This document shows, one piece after another, positions 24,061 through 32,900 of a stretch of 44,315 nucleotides of DNA. Every line of letters starts with the position of its first letter. Positions within the stretch are counted from its first letter, which is position 1. The notes under the pieces were generated by a model that worked only from the letters and a program-made list of their open reading frames with translations, was not told where the DNA came from and did not search any database. Made by a program: the position numbers and the translations under genes. This DNA is from a virus: the IMG/VR virus record IMGVR_UViG_3300047372_000064, positions 1 to 44,315 of that record. One strand, 5' to 3'.

Positions 24061-24501
24061 ATGATAAGAGACGCGGAGCATGACGATGTTGAAGAGTGTT
24101 TGGAATTGGGTCACAGAATGTACTTGGCAAGCCAGTACAGCAGTCTCCCTTGGAGTTCGGAAAAGTGTAGGCGGCTTGGCCATGCGTTTGTCGAACGCGA
24201 AGACCGCTACTTCAAACTTTATGAAAAAGATAATCGCCCAGTTGGCTTCTGTATGGGGGGGATTGAAGACCTCATTTTTAGCGAAGAGCACATGGGCAAA
24301 GAATACTTGTTGTTCACTTCTGAAGAAGTTCCGTTGGTGGGACTAAGGTTAATGAGAGACTTTGAGAAGTGGTGTATAGGATGGGGTGTTATGGAGATTG
24401 ATTTTTCCACAACATCGCAAGGAGAAGACGAGCGGTTTGAGGCTTTCGCAAATCGTCTTGGATATCGCCAAGCTGGGCGGCATTGGAAAAGGAGACTGTA
24501 A
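24061..24501 (+). CDS. GNAT-type N-acetyltransferase-like protein, 146 aa
   Basis: Length and layout fit a single GNAT domain: an N-terminal IRDAEHDDVEECLELGHRMY, then strands YFKLYEKDNRPVGFCMGGI (the usual beta2-beta4 hairpin) and a C-terminal WGVMEIDFSTT...FEAFANRLGYRQAGRHWKRR, which matches the usual end helix and LGY-type motif. The pyrophosphate-binding loop (R/Q-x-x-G-x-G/A) is not well preserved, so activity is uncertain. Starts one base after the previous stop and shares its last base with the next start. Its target is unknown; a virion protein is plausible from position. Confidence 0.72.
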   Translation: MIRDAEHDDVEECLELGHRMYLASQYSSLPWSSEKCRRLGHAFVEREDRYFKLYEKDNRPVGFCMGGIEDLIFSEEHMGKEYLLFTSEEVPLVGLRLMRDFEKWCIGWGVMEIDFSTTSQGEDERFEAFANRLGYRQAGRHWKRRL

Positions 24502-25703
24502 TGGGTGACGGGCCAAGCGGTGGTGATAGCGACCAAGTAAACACCACCACCAACACAAACAAAAAAAGCACAGGCACTGGCAAGACCGTTGCAATGGATA
24601 GCTATGAAGTCGAGGCCATGGCCGAAGAGGAAGCCTCAAAAGGCTATAGCTCTGGTTTCTATGGTAATGAAGGTACAGACAGTAGCGGCAACCGAGTTTT
24701 CAGCGAGACATACAAGTCTGGCAACTGGAACAATGCGCCCACAAAAACCAGAACATATACAGGCACAGATACAGGCTTCACAAACACAATCATGGGTTCT
24801 GCAAACCCCCAAGAAGCCTTGTATGATTACTCAAATAAAGTCCGCTCTGGAACTGCGGGCAAGGTTACAAACGCAGAGCTAAATGCTTTAGAAGCACAAG
24901 GTCTTGATACTTTTGGTATGGGTCTTAGGGGGACAGAAGGTTTTGGTGGCAAGATGGGCCATGATGACTACGGCACTCCAATGAGCCGACAGTCATACAA
25001 TCCCGGCTTTTTGAACCAAGGCGGAGACCCCACAGACGAAGCCCAACGGGTAAACAACCCTATGATGTCTGGCTTGGTCGGCCTTATGGCTGGCATGACA
25101 CCCATCGGAACAATCGCGAAGGGTGCGCAGATGTTTGGGTTGGCCGACCCAATTGGCTCACCGCCAACCAACATGATGGGAAAAATATCTGGTGCTCTGA
25201 CAATGGGTTTAACAAACCCAGCAAACCCTGACTTGTATGATGCTGGTAATTACACGCAAGCAGTTGACAGGGCGGCGGCTACCAGTCAGATGGGTGTAGA
25301 ATTTGACCGCTCTAAAGGTTCTATGTTTAGCCCCGGAGGGCAAGACAAAGATAACGAAGCTGGCACAGTAGGGCAAAACCTAAACTCTGGCGGTAGCGGT
25401 GGAGGCACCTCATCAAGTGGAGGAGGAAGCGGTAGCACCCCTAACTATGATGCGGCGGCAACAGTAACAGGCTTTGACATGAATGGTGGTGGTGCCGGAA
25501 ACGCGATGGTCAACTACCTTAGTAACATGGGACGAAACAGAAGCACTGGAAATGTTACAGTGGATGCAGACAAACAGAACTTCGGCGCGTTCAGAAGGAT
25601 GAATTTTGACAACTTCAATGTTGGAGACCAGCAAAACTTTGACCTCAGCGATTGGCGTAAGAGTAGACGCTTTGGTGCTGGGTTCTTTAACATGTTCAAA
25701 TAG
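24501..25703 (+). CDS. probable internal virion protein, Gly/Ser-rich, 400 aa
   Basis: The ATG at 24501 overlaps the acetyltransferase stop as TAATG and has AAAGGAGA upstream; an in-frame TTG at 24483 lacks a site. The N-terminus is Thr/Asn/Ser-rich and the middle includes a hydrophobic patch (NPMMSGLVGLMAGMTPIGTIAKGAQMFG). Residues about 290-320 are a Gly/Ser-rich linker. The C-terminus (DLSDWRKSRRFGAGFFNMFK) again shows an SRRFG motif. It is probably an ejection protein of the same kind as its neighbours. No family recognised. Confidence 0.55.
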   Translation: MGDGPSGGDSDQVNTTTNTNKKSTGTGKTVAMDSYEVEAMAEEEASKGYSSGFYGNEGTDSSGNRVFSETYKSGNWNNAPTKTRTYTGTDTGFTNTIMGSANPQEALYDYSNKVRSGTAGKVTNAELNALEAQGLDTFGMGLRGTEGFGGKMGHDDYGTPMSRQSYNPGFLNQGGDPTDEAQRVNNPMMSGLVGLMAGMTPIGTIAKGAQMFGLADPIGSPPTNMMGKISGALTMGLTNPANPDLYDAGNYTQAVDRAAATSQMGVEFDRSKGSMFSPGGQDKDNEAGTVGQNLNSGGSGGGTSSSGGGSGSTPNYDAAATVTGFDMNGGGAGNAMVNYLSNMGRNRSTGNVTVDADKQNFGAFRRMNFDNFNVGDQQNFDLSDWRKSRRFGAGFFNMFK

Positions 25704-25712
25704 GAGTAGACA

Positions 25713-26723
25713 ATGCGCGACCCGTTTATGATTAAAAAGCCTTGGAGCGATGCTCCCGGAATGGAAGAGTTCTATGACAGCCTAGACCCAATGGAATTAA
25801 AGATGGGTCTTTTCGGCGGCGGCTCTGGCGGTAACGATGGCGGTGGCGGGCCTCCAAACAGAACTCGCGCACCTAACAATCGCAACCGCAACCGCAACAA
25901 CAACAACAACAACGATGGCGGCAACGATGGCGGTGGCTACAACGCACCACGGCCAGCAAACAGACGGCCAACACCTCAATACAAGGCACAGTCTGCGGGG
26001 CCAAAGGGATATTCCTTCGGCGGCGGACAACCACAGCCGGGTGCGGCGGCAGGGCAAGAGGGTACAGGATACCGCGCTGGCGTTATGCCATCGGGTGCTC
26101 AAGGTTTTGCTGGTGGACAGAGGCGTGGAGAAGGTGCTTTCGTAAGAGGGAGCGATGGAACATTACGGCGTTCAGCCGAGTTCCAGAGAAAAGAAGACCT
26201 TTACGGACAAGAGGGCTTACGGTATGACCCCACAGCCTTTTATGCAAGTGGCATCCGTGGATTTGGCCAAGGCCGTCAAGCTGTAGAACAGGGAAGACGA
26301 ATTGAAAGCATGTCTGAAAGCGGCGTTCCTATTGACGGAGAATTTTCTGTAGAGCGTCAGCAATACGCGGACGCAGTTGGCGGCGGCGAAGTTGGCGTTG
26401 GTGAACAGGGCTTCGGACGCAGGGCGATGCTTGGCGGCGAAGGTGAGGTTGCTGAAAACTTATCTGGGGAAGAGAACTACCAGACAGAAATGCCAGCAGA
26501 GGTAGCTGGTTCAGACCTAGAGGGCGACCCCGGTGCTCCACCTATAACACCGCAGTCCAACATTATACCTGACGTAAACTATTTGGTTCCAACGGTTGAG
26601 CGAGACGAACAGTCAATGAGCTTTATACCCGGCGAAAGTGCTGGGCAAGTAGCAACCGGGCCACTGTCTAGGAATCTCACTGGTTCAAGACGAGGTTTTG
26701 GCTCAAGTATCGTAGTTTATTAG
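25713..26723 (+). CDS. Gly/Asn-rich disordered virion protein, 336 aa
   Basis: An ordered start (MRDPFMIKKPWSDAPGMEEFYDSLDP) is followed by a low-complexity segment at about 31-90 made of Gly, Asn and Arg (RNRNRNNNNNNDGG) and then Gly/Gln/Arg-rich sequence. The last residues, TGSRRGFGSSIVVY, share the SRR-GFG motif with neighbouring proteins. The Asn/Gly tract is encoded by repeated GGC-AAC-GAT-GGC type units. It is likely intrinsically disordered and threaded through the tail on ejection, or a scaffold for the internal core. RBS TAGGAG nine bases before the ATG. Confidence 0.55.
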   Translation: MRDPFMIKKPWSDAPGMEEFYDSLDPMELKMGLFGGGSGGNDGGGGPPNRTRAPNNRNRNRNNNNNNDGGNDGGGYNAPRPANRRPTPQYKAQSAGPKGYSFGGGQPQPGAAAGQEGTGYRAGVMPSGAQGFAGGQRRGEGAFVRGSDGTLRRSAEFQRKEDLYGQEGLRYDPTAFYASGIRGFGQGRQAVEQGRRIESMSESGVPIDGEFSVERQQYADAVGGGEVGVGEQGFGRRAMLGGEGEVAENLSGEENYQTEMPAEVAGSDLEGDPGAPPITPQSNIIPDVNYLVPTVERDEQSMSFIPGESAGQVATGPLSRNLTGSRRGFGSSIVVY

Positions 26724-26733
26724 GAGGGCTGAA

Positions 26734-27537
26734 ATGTCATTTGGTGATGTGCTCGGCGCAGTAACAGGGAATAGTTTTCTTGGTGATATAGGTCAGGCTG
26801 GTTTCGACATGTACAATTCTGTGCAGGCGAACAATGAGCGTGAGGAAGTGCGCCAACAGCAAAATGCAATGACCCGCATGAGGCTACAGCAAGAAGCCGC
26901 AGAACGAGCCGAACAGGTTGCGTTGCGTAACAGGCTTTTACAGCAGTCAACCAACCTTTCTGAAGCACTCGGCAATGTGTACAATTTTCTTGGCATGCCA
27001 TATCAAGCAGACCCAAGACGAATTACACAGGACTACCTCGCTCTACGAAATCAAAACTACGGTGATGTAGACAGACTCCTTACAATGATAGGCTCAAAAG
27101 GCACCGCAAGCGCAATAACTCGTGGCGTAGAGGGCGGCGTGATGGACTTCGAGAAGCAACAGCTTGCTCGTAAGTATAGCGATGTTTACCAGAAGGCAGA
27201 CCAAAGCGCATACGATGCCTCTATCGCTCGCAACAAGTCTTTGGTGGACACGCTAAACACCAGCAGACAAAACACAGTGGGCGAGATAAAAGATTTGTAC
27301 GGCACGCAGTTCGAGATGGAGAAGGGTCTCTACAAGGGTAGTTCTGGAAGAGACGCCACTAGCGCACTGAACCAGATGTCACAGGACTCCTACAAGGTCG
27401 CTGACAGTGCTACAGACATGATGGGCAAGAGCTTCGGTGCTGTAGTAGAGCGATTAGAAAAAGACGCATACGACCAAACCGTTAAACAAACCTTGGCGAG
27501 AGCAACTCAAAACCAAGGGGCACCAATTTTTACATAG
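26734..27537 (+). CDS. helical internal virion protein, 267 aa
   Basis: After a short glycine-rich hydrophobic start (GDVLGAVTGNSFLGDIGQAGF) the chain is almost all helical, with long Gln/Arg/Glu-rich segments (NNEREEVRQQQNAMTRMRLQQEAAERAEQVAL) likely to form a coiled coil. A lower-complexity end (ATQNQGAPIFT) follows. This build is like the mid-size internal virion proteins of T7-like and P22-like phages. RBS TTAGGAGG eight bases upstream. No specific family. Confidence 0.65.
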   Translation: MSFGDVLGAVTGNSFLGDIGQAGFDMYNSVQANNEREEVRQQQNAMTRMRLQQEAAERAEQVALRNRLLQQSTNLSEALGNVYNFLGMPYQADPRRITQDYLALRNQNYGDVDRLLTMIGSKGTASAITRGVEGGVMDFEKQQLARKYSDVYQKADQSAYDASIARNKSLVDTLNTSRQNTVGEIKDLYGTQFEMEKGLYKGSSGRDATSALNQMSQDSYKVADSATDMMGKSFGAVVERLEKDAYDQTVKQTLARATQNQGAPIFT

Positions 27538-27545
27538 GTTAAAAT

Positions 27546-29795
27546 ATGGCATTTTACTACGGCTCAAAAGAACAAGGATTTAAGTCTGGCTACGAAGGTC
27601 AGATTGACCGTATGCGCAATCAGCGCATCAAAAACAAAGAGCTATTTGATAACTGGAAAAAAGAAAAACTGCGGAATGGTGAAAGCGTTTCCGTAGATGA
27701 CCTTATACAGCAAAGGGAAACGCTTGCTGGTGGGGATAATTACTTTTTGTCTGGGCTTGTTACTGATGCAGAGTCAGAGAACATGGCCAAGCGTCACAAC
27801 GAACAAGTGGCCAGTAAAATAATTACTGAAGCTACAGGCAATATGGAGAACCAAGTAAAGCAACAAAACATCTTTGAAGACGCGATAGGTATCAAAGACG
27901 GAGTGACCTACAACGATTATGTAAAGGACGCTTCTCGCTTTTTTGGCGGAGACGAAGCCGCCGCAAGAACTGCTTTTGACGATATGGGCGGGGAAGATTG
28001 GTTCAATAACAAACAGATAGAAAAACGCTCGTTGAAGGCTGAGGATTTAATTGCTAACGACAGCCGCTTTACCAGAGCCCAGAGCCCAGAAGACCTCAAA
28101 AAGTATTTTGGCAACGAGCCTGCGGATGTGCAAGCCGACATATTAGCGGCATGGAAAAAGGGTGAAGACGACAAGAGGGCGGCAGAGGTTGACAAGGTTG
28201 AGGGTTACATTGCGGCACTAAACAGCGACACGCTTTTGTACTCTGATGATGCCCAAATTAAACAAATGATAAGAGGCCAGTATCTAAACATAAGTGATAC
28301 CGACCTAGATGGTTTGGTAAGTTTCTGGAAGGGCCAACAAGCCTCTCTAAGGACAGCCAAAGGCAATCAGCAAAAGTCAGCCTTCCTAAAAGAGATTGGC
28401 TCAGACAAAGAGCTGTTAAAGATATACGGTCAACAAGGTGTAGACCCTTCAGATATCATGACACGAATAAACGAAATTGGCCGGAAGTATGACTTCTTGA
28501 GCGAAACAAACTGGTCAACCATGGATGGGTTTGAAAAGTGGATAGGCGATGATGCTTGGCTAGAGAACACCATGAAGAAGGGCTACACAGGTCAATACGA
28601 AAGTCTTGAGGAAAAGCTAAATAGCACCGCCGTGGAAAGCGGAAAGGCGGCATTAGACAGAAGCATGACTACGGTTACTCAGGAAGTAAATGATATACGC
28701 AGAGCAAATAAAGAAGCTGGAGATGACGCGCCAAAAGAAGACTTGGCGTTTGAAGAAGGCGGCGTGGCATCTGCGGCGTTAGCAATCGTTGGAGAGAAGT
28801 ACATTCTAAGGGCTGGAGGAGCACAAACTATAATCTCCCACGCCAGAGAGCTTGTAAAAACAGACCCCAACATTGGCACACAAACTCTTGCCAATGCACT
28901 TGAAGCCCTACTGATGGACGGCAACCAGCTACAGACATTGTCTGAATACCAAGAGTCTTATGTACAACAAGGTCTTGAAGGGGAAGGTTATTCTATAGCA
29001 CCGGGCGAAACTGTACAGGCTTACGCTACAGATTTGACGACCTCTGTGGATGCAGTTATAGAAGAAATTAGCAAGACGTTACAGAACGCGCCTTCTGGTA
29101 GCTATGAAATAGTAAACGGCAGAACAATCTGGTTCGGGGATACTGGGGAATCTGCGGCATACCAAACAGCGGTTACTGACATCAAGGCTATGATTTCTGC
29201 TGTAAAGAAAGACTTTAATAACCACAAGTCAGCCCTATTTTCTGACATGGAGGGGCAAGTAGAGATAGATGGGGTCATGTATAGAGGCTCAGATGCTGGC
29301 CAACCTTTAATAACTATGCTGGAAGAAAAGCTGAAATCCCTTGAGGCAATACACAAAACAACAAAGCCAACACCAAGAACATCTGGTAGCACTAACCCAG
29401 CCACTGGTCTTGCCAGCGATGTTGAGACAGACTATGGCTCTTTGGGTGTTGACCAGAGTTCAAGACTGCCAAAAGATTTTGACTTTATGCCAATGAACGA
29501 CACTGCTGTAAATGCCTCATTTGTTTCACAAACAATGGAAGGACTATTTGACCAAGACCCACAGATACTTGCTGTGGCTCAAACAATTATCAGCAACCAA
29601 GGGAACCGTAGCATAACCGAGGTTGCAAGACAGCTTAGAAACCTTATCGGCTCTCCAAAAACCAACGAGCGGACTAGACCGGGCGGTCAGGGTTTCTGGA
29701 TACACAGGCAAGGTGCTGAATTTGCACCCGGCGAAAAGAAATTCTACACTAAACTCGCTCGCCTCCTACAGGCGGAAGCGTTTTCGGATGAGTAA
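27546..29795 (+). CDS. large helical internal virion protein, 749 aa
   Basis: Mostly helical and charged, from an amphipathic N-terminus (YYGSKEQGFKSGYEGQIDRMRNQRIKNKELFDNWKKEK) through repeated helices, with a moderately hydrophobic mid part (GGVASAALAIVGEKYILRAGGAQTIISHAREL). A C-terminal linker (TTKPTPRTSGSTNPATG) precedes a small end domain (QTMEGLFDQDPQILAVAQTIISNQGN, KKFYTKLARLLQAEAFSDE). Position just before the giant polyvalent gene supports an ejection role. No catalytic motif is evident. It is not a recognised family. Confidence 0.65.
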   Translation: MAFYYGSKEQGFKSGYEGQIDRMRNQRIKNKELFDNWKKEKLRNGESVSVDDLIQQRETLAGGDNYFLSGLVTDAESENMAKRHNEQVASKIITEATGNMENQVKQQNIFEDAIGIKDGVTYNDYVKDASRFFGGDEAAARTAFDDMGGEDWFNNKQIEKRSLKAEDLIANDSRFTRAQSPEDLKKYFGNEPADVQADILAAWKKGEDDKRAAEVDKVEGYIAALNSDTLLYSDDAQIKQMIRGQYLNISDTDLDGLVSFWKGQQASLRTAKGNQQKSAFLKEIGSDKELLKIYGQQGVDPSDIMTRINEIGRKYDFLSETNWSTMDGFEKWIGDDAWLENTMKKGYTGQYESLEEKLNSTAVESGKAALDRSMTTVTQEVNDIRRANKEAGDDAPKEDLAFEEGGVASAALAIVGEKYILRAGGAQTIISHARELVKTDPNIGTQTLANALEALLMDGNQLQTLSEYQESYVQQGLEGEGYSIAPGETVQAYATDLTTSVDAVIEEISKTLQNAPSGSYEIVNGRTIWFGDTGESAAYQTAVTDIKAMISAVKKDFNNHKSALFSDMEGQVEIDGVMYRGSDAGQPLITMLEEKLKSLEAIHKTTKPTPRTSGSTNPATGLASDVETDYGSLGVDQSSRLPKDFDFMPMNDTAVNASFVSQTMEGLFDQDPQILAVAQTIISNQGNRSITEVARQLRNLIGSPKTNERTRPGGQGFWIHRQGAEFAPGEKKFYTKLARLLQAEAFSDE

Positions 29796-29895
29796 TATGT
29801 TTATGTGGCTCTTAACAATCTTCCAGAGTAACCCTGCTGGAGACCTTTCCAAGCACAGAAAGCACACGGCAAAGTACGAAGACCTGTGTATGTAG
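29788..29895 (+). CDS. possible 35-residue membrane peptide
   Basis: The ATG at 29788 overlaps the end of the 749-aa gene by eight bases; TAG at 29895. The product starts MSNMFMWLLTIF, a short hydrophobic run, followed by a basic tail (HRKHTAKYED). It could be coupled to the preceding gene. The ribosome site (GGCGGAAG) is only fair, so it may not be translated. Confidence 0.35.
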   Translation: MSNMFMWLLTIFQSNPAGDLSKHRKHTAKYEDLCM

Positions 29896-29957
29896 CAGGG
29901 ACGACCAATGCCCTACACCTTCGGTAAACTCTATGTATCGGAAACTGGAGTACCGAA

Positions 29958-32900
29958 ATGGACAATTCAAAATCACGTTGGTCGCGTAAGCCCGTAGATG
30001 TTAGCCGCTATCAGGCAAAAACAGCAAAACAAACAGGCCCACTTGGATATGCGCAGGGGCTTTCCAAAATGGAAGCTGTGGAGATGCTCTCCGACAGCCG
30101 CTTCCTCCAAGATGTAAAAGACTTCTACTATCAAAGAGATGGCCGGATGTTCTCTTCAGACGAAGAGGCTGTTGAAAAGTTTTGGTCTGATAGAACTTGG
30201 CGCAACTCAAACGTACTTATGACAGGCGTTGATGCCATTGCATCACAAGGATACACCACAGAACAAAAAGAGCGTCTAGGTAGAATACAGACAGTATTCG
30301 ACAGCAACCCCAATTTCTGGGAAGACGGTGGCCGAGGCGCAGAGGGTTTCTGGGCAAACGCCGGAGCAATGCTGTTAGACCCAACAAACCTAATTGGTTT
30401 TGGTATTGGTGGTGTCGGCGCGAAAGCCGCCGCGAAGGCCGCGACTATGGCAGGCCGAAAAGCTACAGGGTATGAATTAGCAAAAGCAGGCTTTATTCGA
30501 GGCGGTGCTTCAGAAGCCGTTGCTTCAGGCGGAATAGAGGCGGGAGCAGACGCTCTCGTCCAAAACAGGGACATGTCAGTTGGTATCCAAGACGAATACA
30601 GTCTTGGCAGAACAGCAATGGCTGGGGGTATTGGCGCAACAGTTGGCGGTGGTATTGGTGGCGTTCTTGGTGGTCTCGCCCCAACAGTTGGCAGAAAAGC
30701 CAGTGAGCTAACAGGCATAGACAAGCTAGACTTTATCAAAAGTGGAGAGGCCGAAGGTCGCGTAGAGTTACAAAGAATTGAAATGGAAAATGCGGCAAAA
30801 GCCGCACAAGAAGAAGAAGCCGCGCAAGATGTAGATGGCCTGTTTGGTGAGTACGACACTCAGTTGCGCAAGAACGCAGAAAACGGACAAGATGTTTTGT
30901 CGAATGTTGGCCTGCGTCCAGATGTAAATATTTCTATAGAAGCTGGTTCAGGTAGGTACAATACAGCAGAAGAGTTTGCTGAGGCTGTTGGTGTTGACTT
31001 AAACAGCCCTGACTTTGCGCAAGTAAAAGATGTATTTGACCAAATAAAACTACGCACCGAGCACCAAAGAATGAAGTCTGTGCCATCAGAGGTGGCCAAT
31101 CTTCGTGCGCAAGCTGACAAAGCACAAGTAAACTCTGCCCGTGGGGATGCGGCGGCAGACCCCAACAAAATTGATGCGAACATAACTAATGCACAGGGCT
31201 ACCGTTCAAGAGCTAACTCCCTTGAAGCGGCCTATGACAGGTACACAACTTGGTTACGCTCTGGTGCCTTCAGGAATGATGATGTTCCTCCACCTGATGT
31301 GCGCAGTGCTATGGATGAGGTTACTGGTCTTCTTGGTAGAGAGCCAGAAACAGGAGTTGTCCCAGCCAATCCTCGTGACCGAGGAGATGGCTTTACCATG
31401 CGTGATGACGCGGACGCTGATGCTGTTCAACAGCAACGTGCGGCTCGTGGGCTAGACGACCCAACAATTCCTCCATCCCGGCAGATACCTGAAGCACCTC
31501 CGGGGCCACGAAACGTATCGGGAGATGGATTTGAAGCAGTTGTTGACACATCTGAAGCGGCACAGACCACAGCACCGAGGACAGCCGCAGAGGCAGAGTT
31601 GTCCAACGCCAAAGAAATGTACGACAACACTCTCGCAAAGCGAGACGAAGCACACCGTGCAATCAAAAACCTTCAGGCAAAAGCAAGACGAGGCAGTATC
31701 GGGGAAGACGAGACTGCCGAACTCTCAGACCTTATCAAAACTAGAGCACAGCTAAGAAAAGAACTGAAGCAATCTTCTGTTCGCGTAACAGCCGCTGAAA
31801 ACGCTCTGTCAAAATTGGCTAACGATATAGTCGATGACATTACAGACACACCAACGCAGATGGTGGAGGAAGGTGCTGAAGCACAACTTGCAGAAGCGGC
31901 AGAGGGAGTCCTTGAGACCGATGCACCTATTGCCGTTGAAAGAACCCTTGAAGACGGTGCTATAGAAACAGCCAAAACGGAAGGCGAGACACTTGCCTTC
32001 TTGGATGCGCTTGGCTTTGACAAGAAAAAGATGCGCAGAGAAGTTCGCGCCCTAACGAACGGCGTTACAAGAGCCGAAGCTAGGGTTATCAGAGCTCAGT
32101 TTGCTACAGAAAAAGTGAACCGACTTCATGCCGCGAGCTATGTTCAGCAAGCTATTGATATGATAGGCGGCGTGGACAAGCCAGAAGTTTATATCATTAG
32201 TGCAATGCGCTCTGTTATCAAGAGCTTGGACATGGAGCCCGGAGTAGAGGAGTTAGCTCTTGATGTTTACAATGACTTTGTTATCGACAATGCTCCGTCA
32301 ATCTTAAACCAAGTTGTTGAAGGTATTGGCCTTGGTAGGTCGGTAGATGATTACTTTGATTTCATTCGCGTCAACTACGGCGATGAGTTGGTCGATGTGT
32401 TGCACCGACACATGCGCGGCGAACTTGATACTTTAGACCGTATCGAGACCAGCAGAATTGATATGCCAAAGATTAGTGACTTTACTCCGTCAGAGCAAAA
32501 GGCACTAAAAGAGGCAATGGATATATTGCAGTCAGATGGCCGCACGCAGGGATGGAACAAGTCTGCGATACAAATGTTTGCAAACCAGTTCATTGCAAAT
32601 CTAAGGCAGAAGAAAGCTGATGGGATTAACCCATTCCGTGATGGTGCTCATGAGGGTAAAAGCGTAGAGAGCTTTGGCACAATCACAGTAAACGGAAAAG
32701 AATACTCTGGCCACAAGCTGGGAAAAACGCAATCAATCCTGTCCCCCGCAAAAAAAGGCAAGGGTGATTACAAGTATTACGGACAACTCATCTCCGCACT
32801 AAAGAGGGATGGAGTAACTATGACTGGGCGAGAGGCCGCTTATCGTGCGGCGGATGAAGCCAAGTTGGAAACAGCCACAAACTCCATGCGGCGCGACCCA

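Noticed and set aside
29908-29997. 29-residue frame ahead of the giant gene
   Set aside because: It overlaps the giant gene start by 40 bases, has no good ribosome site, and contains that gene's own site.
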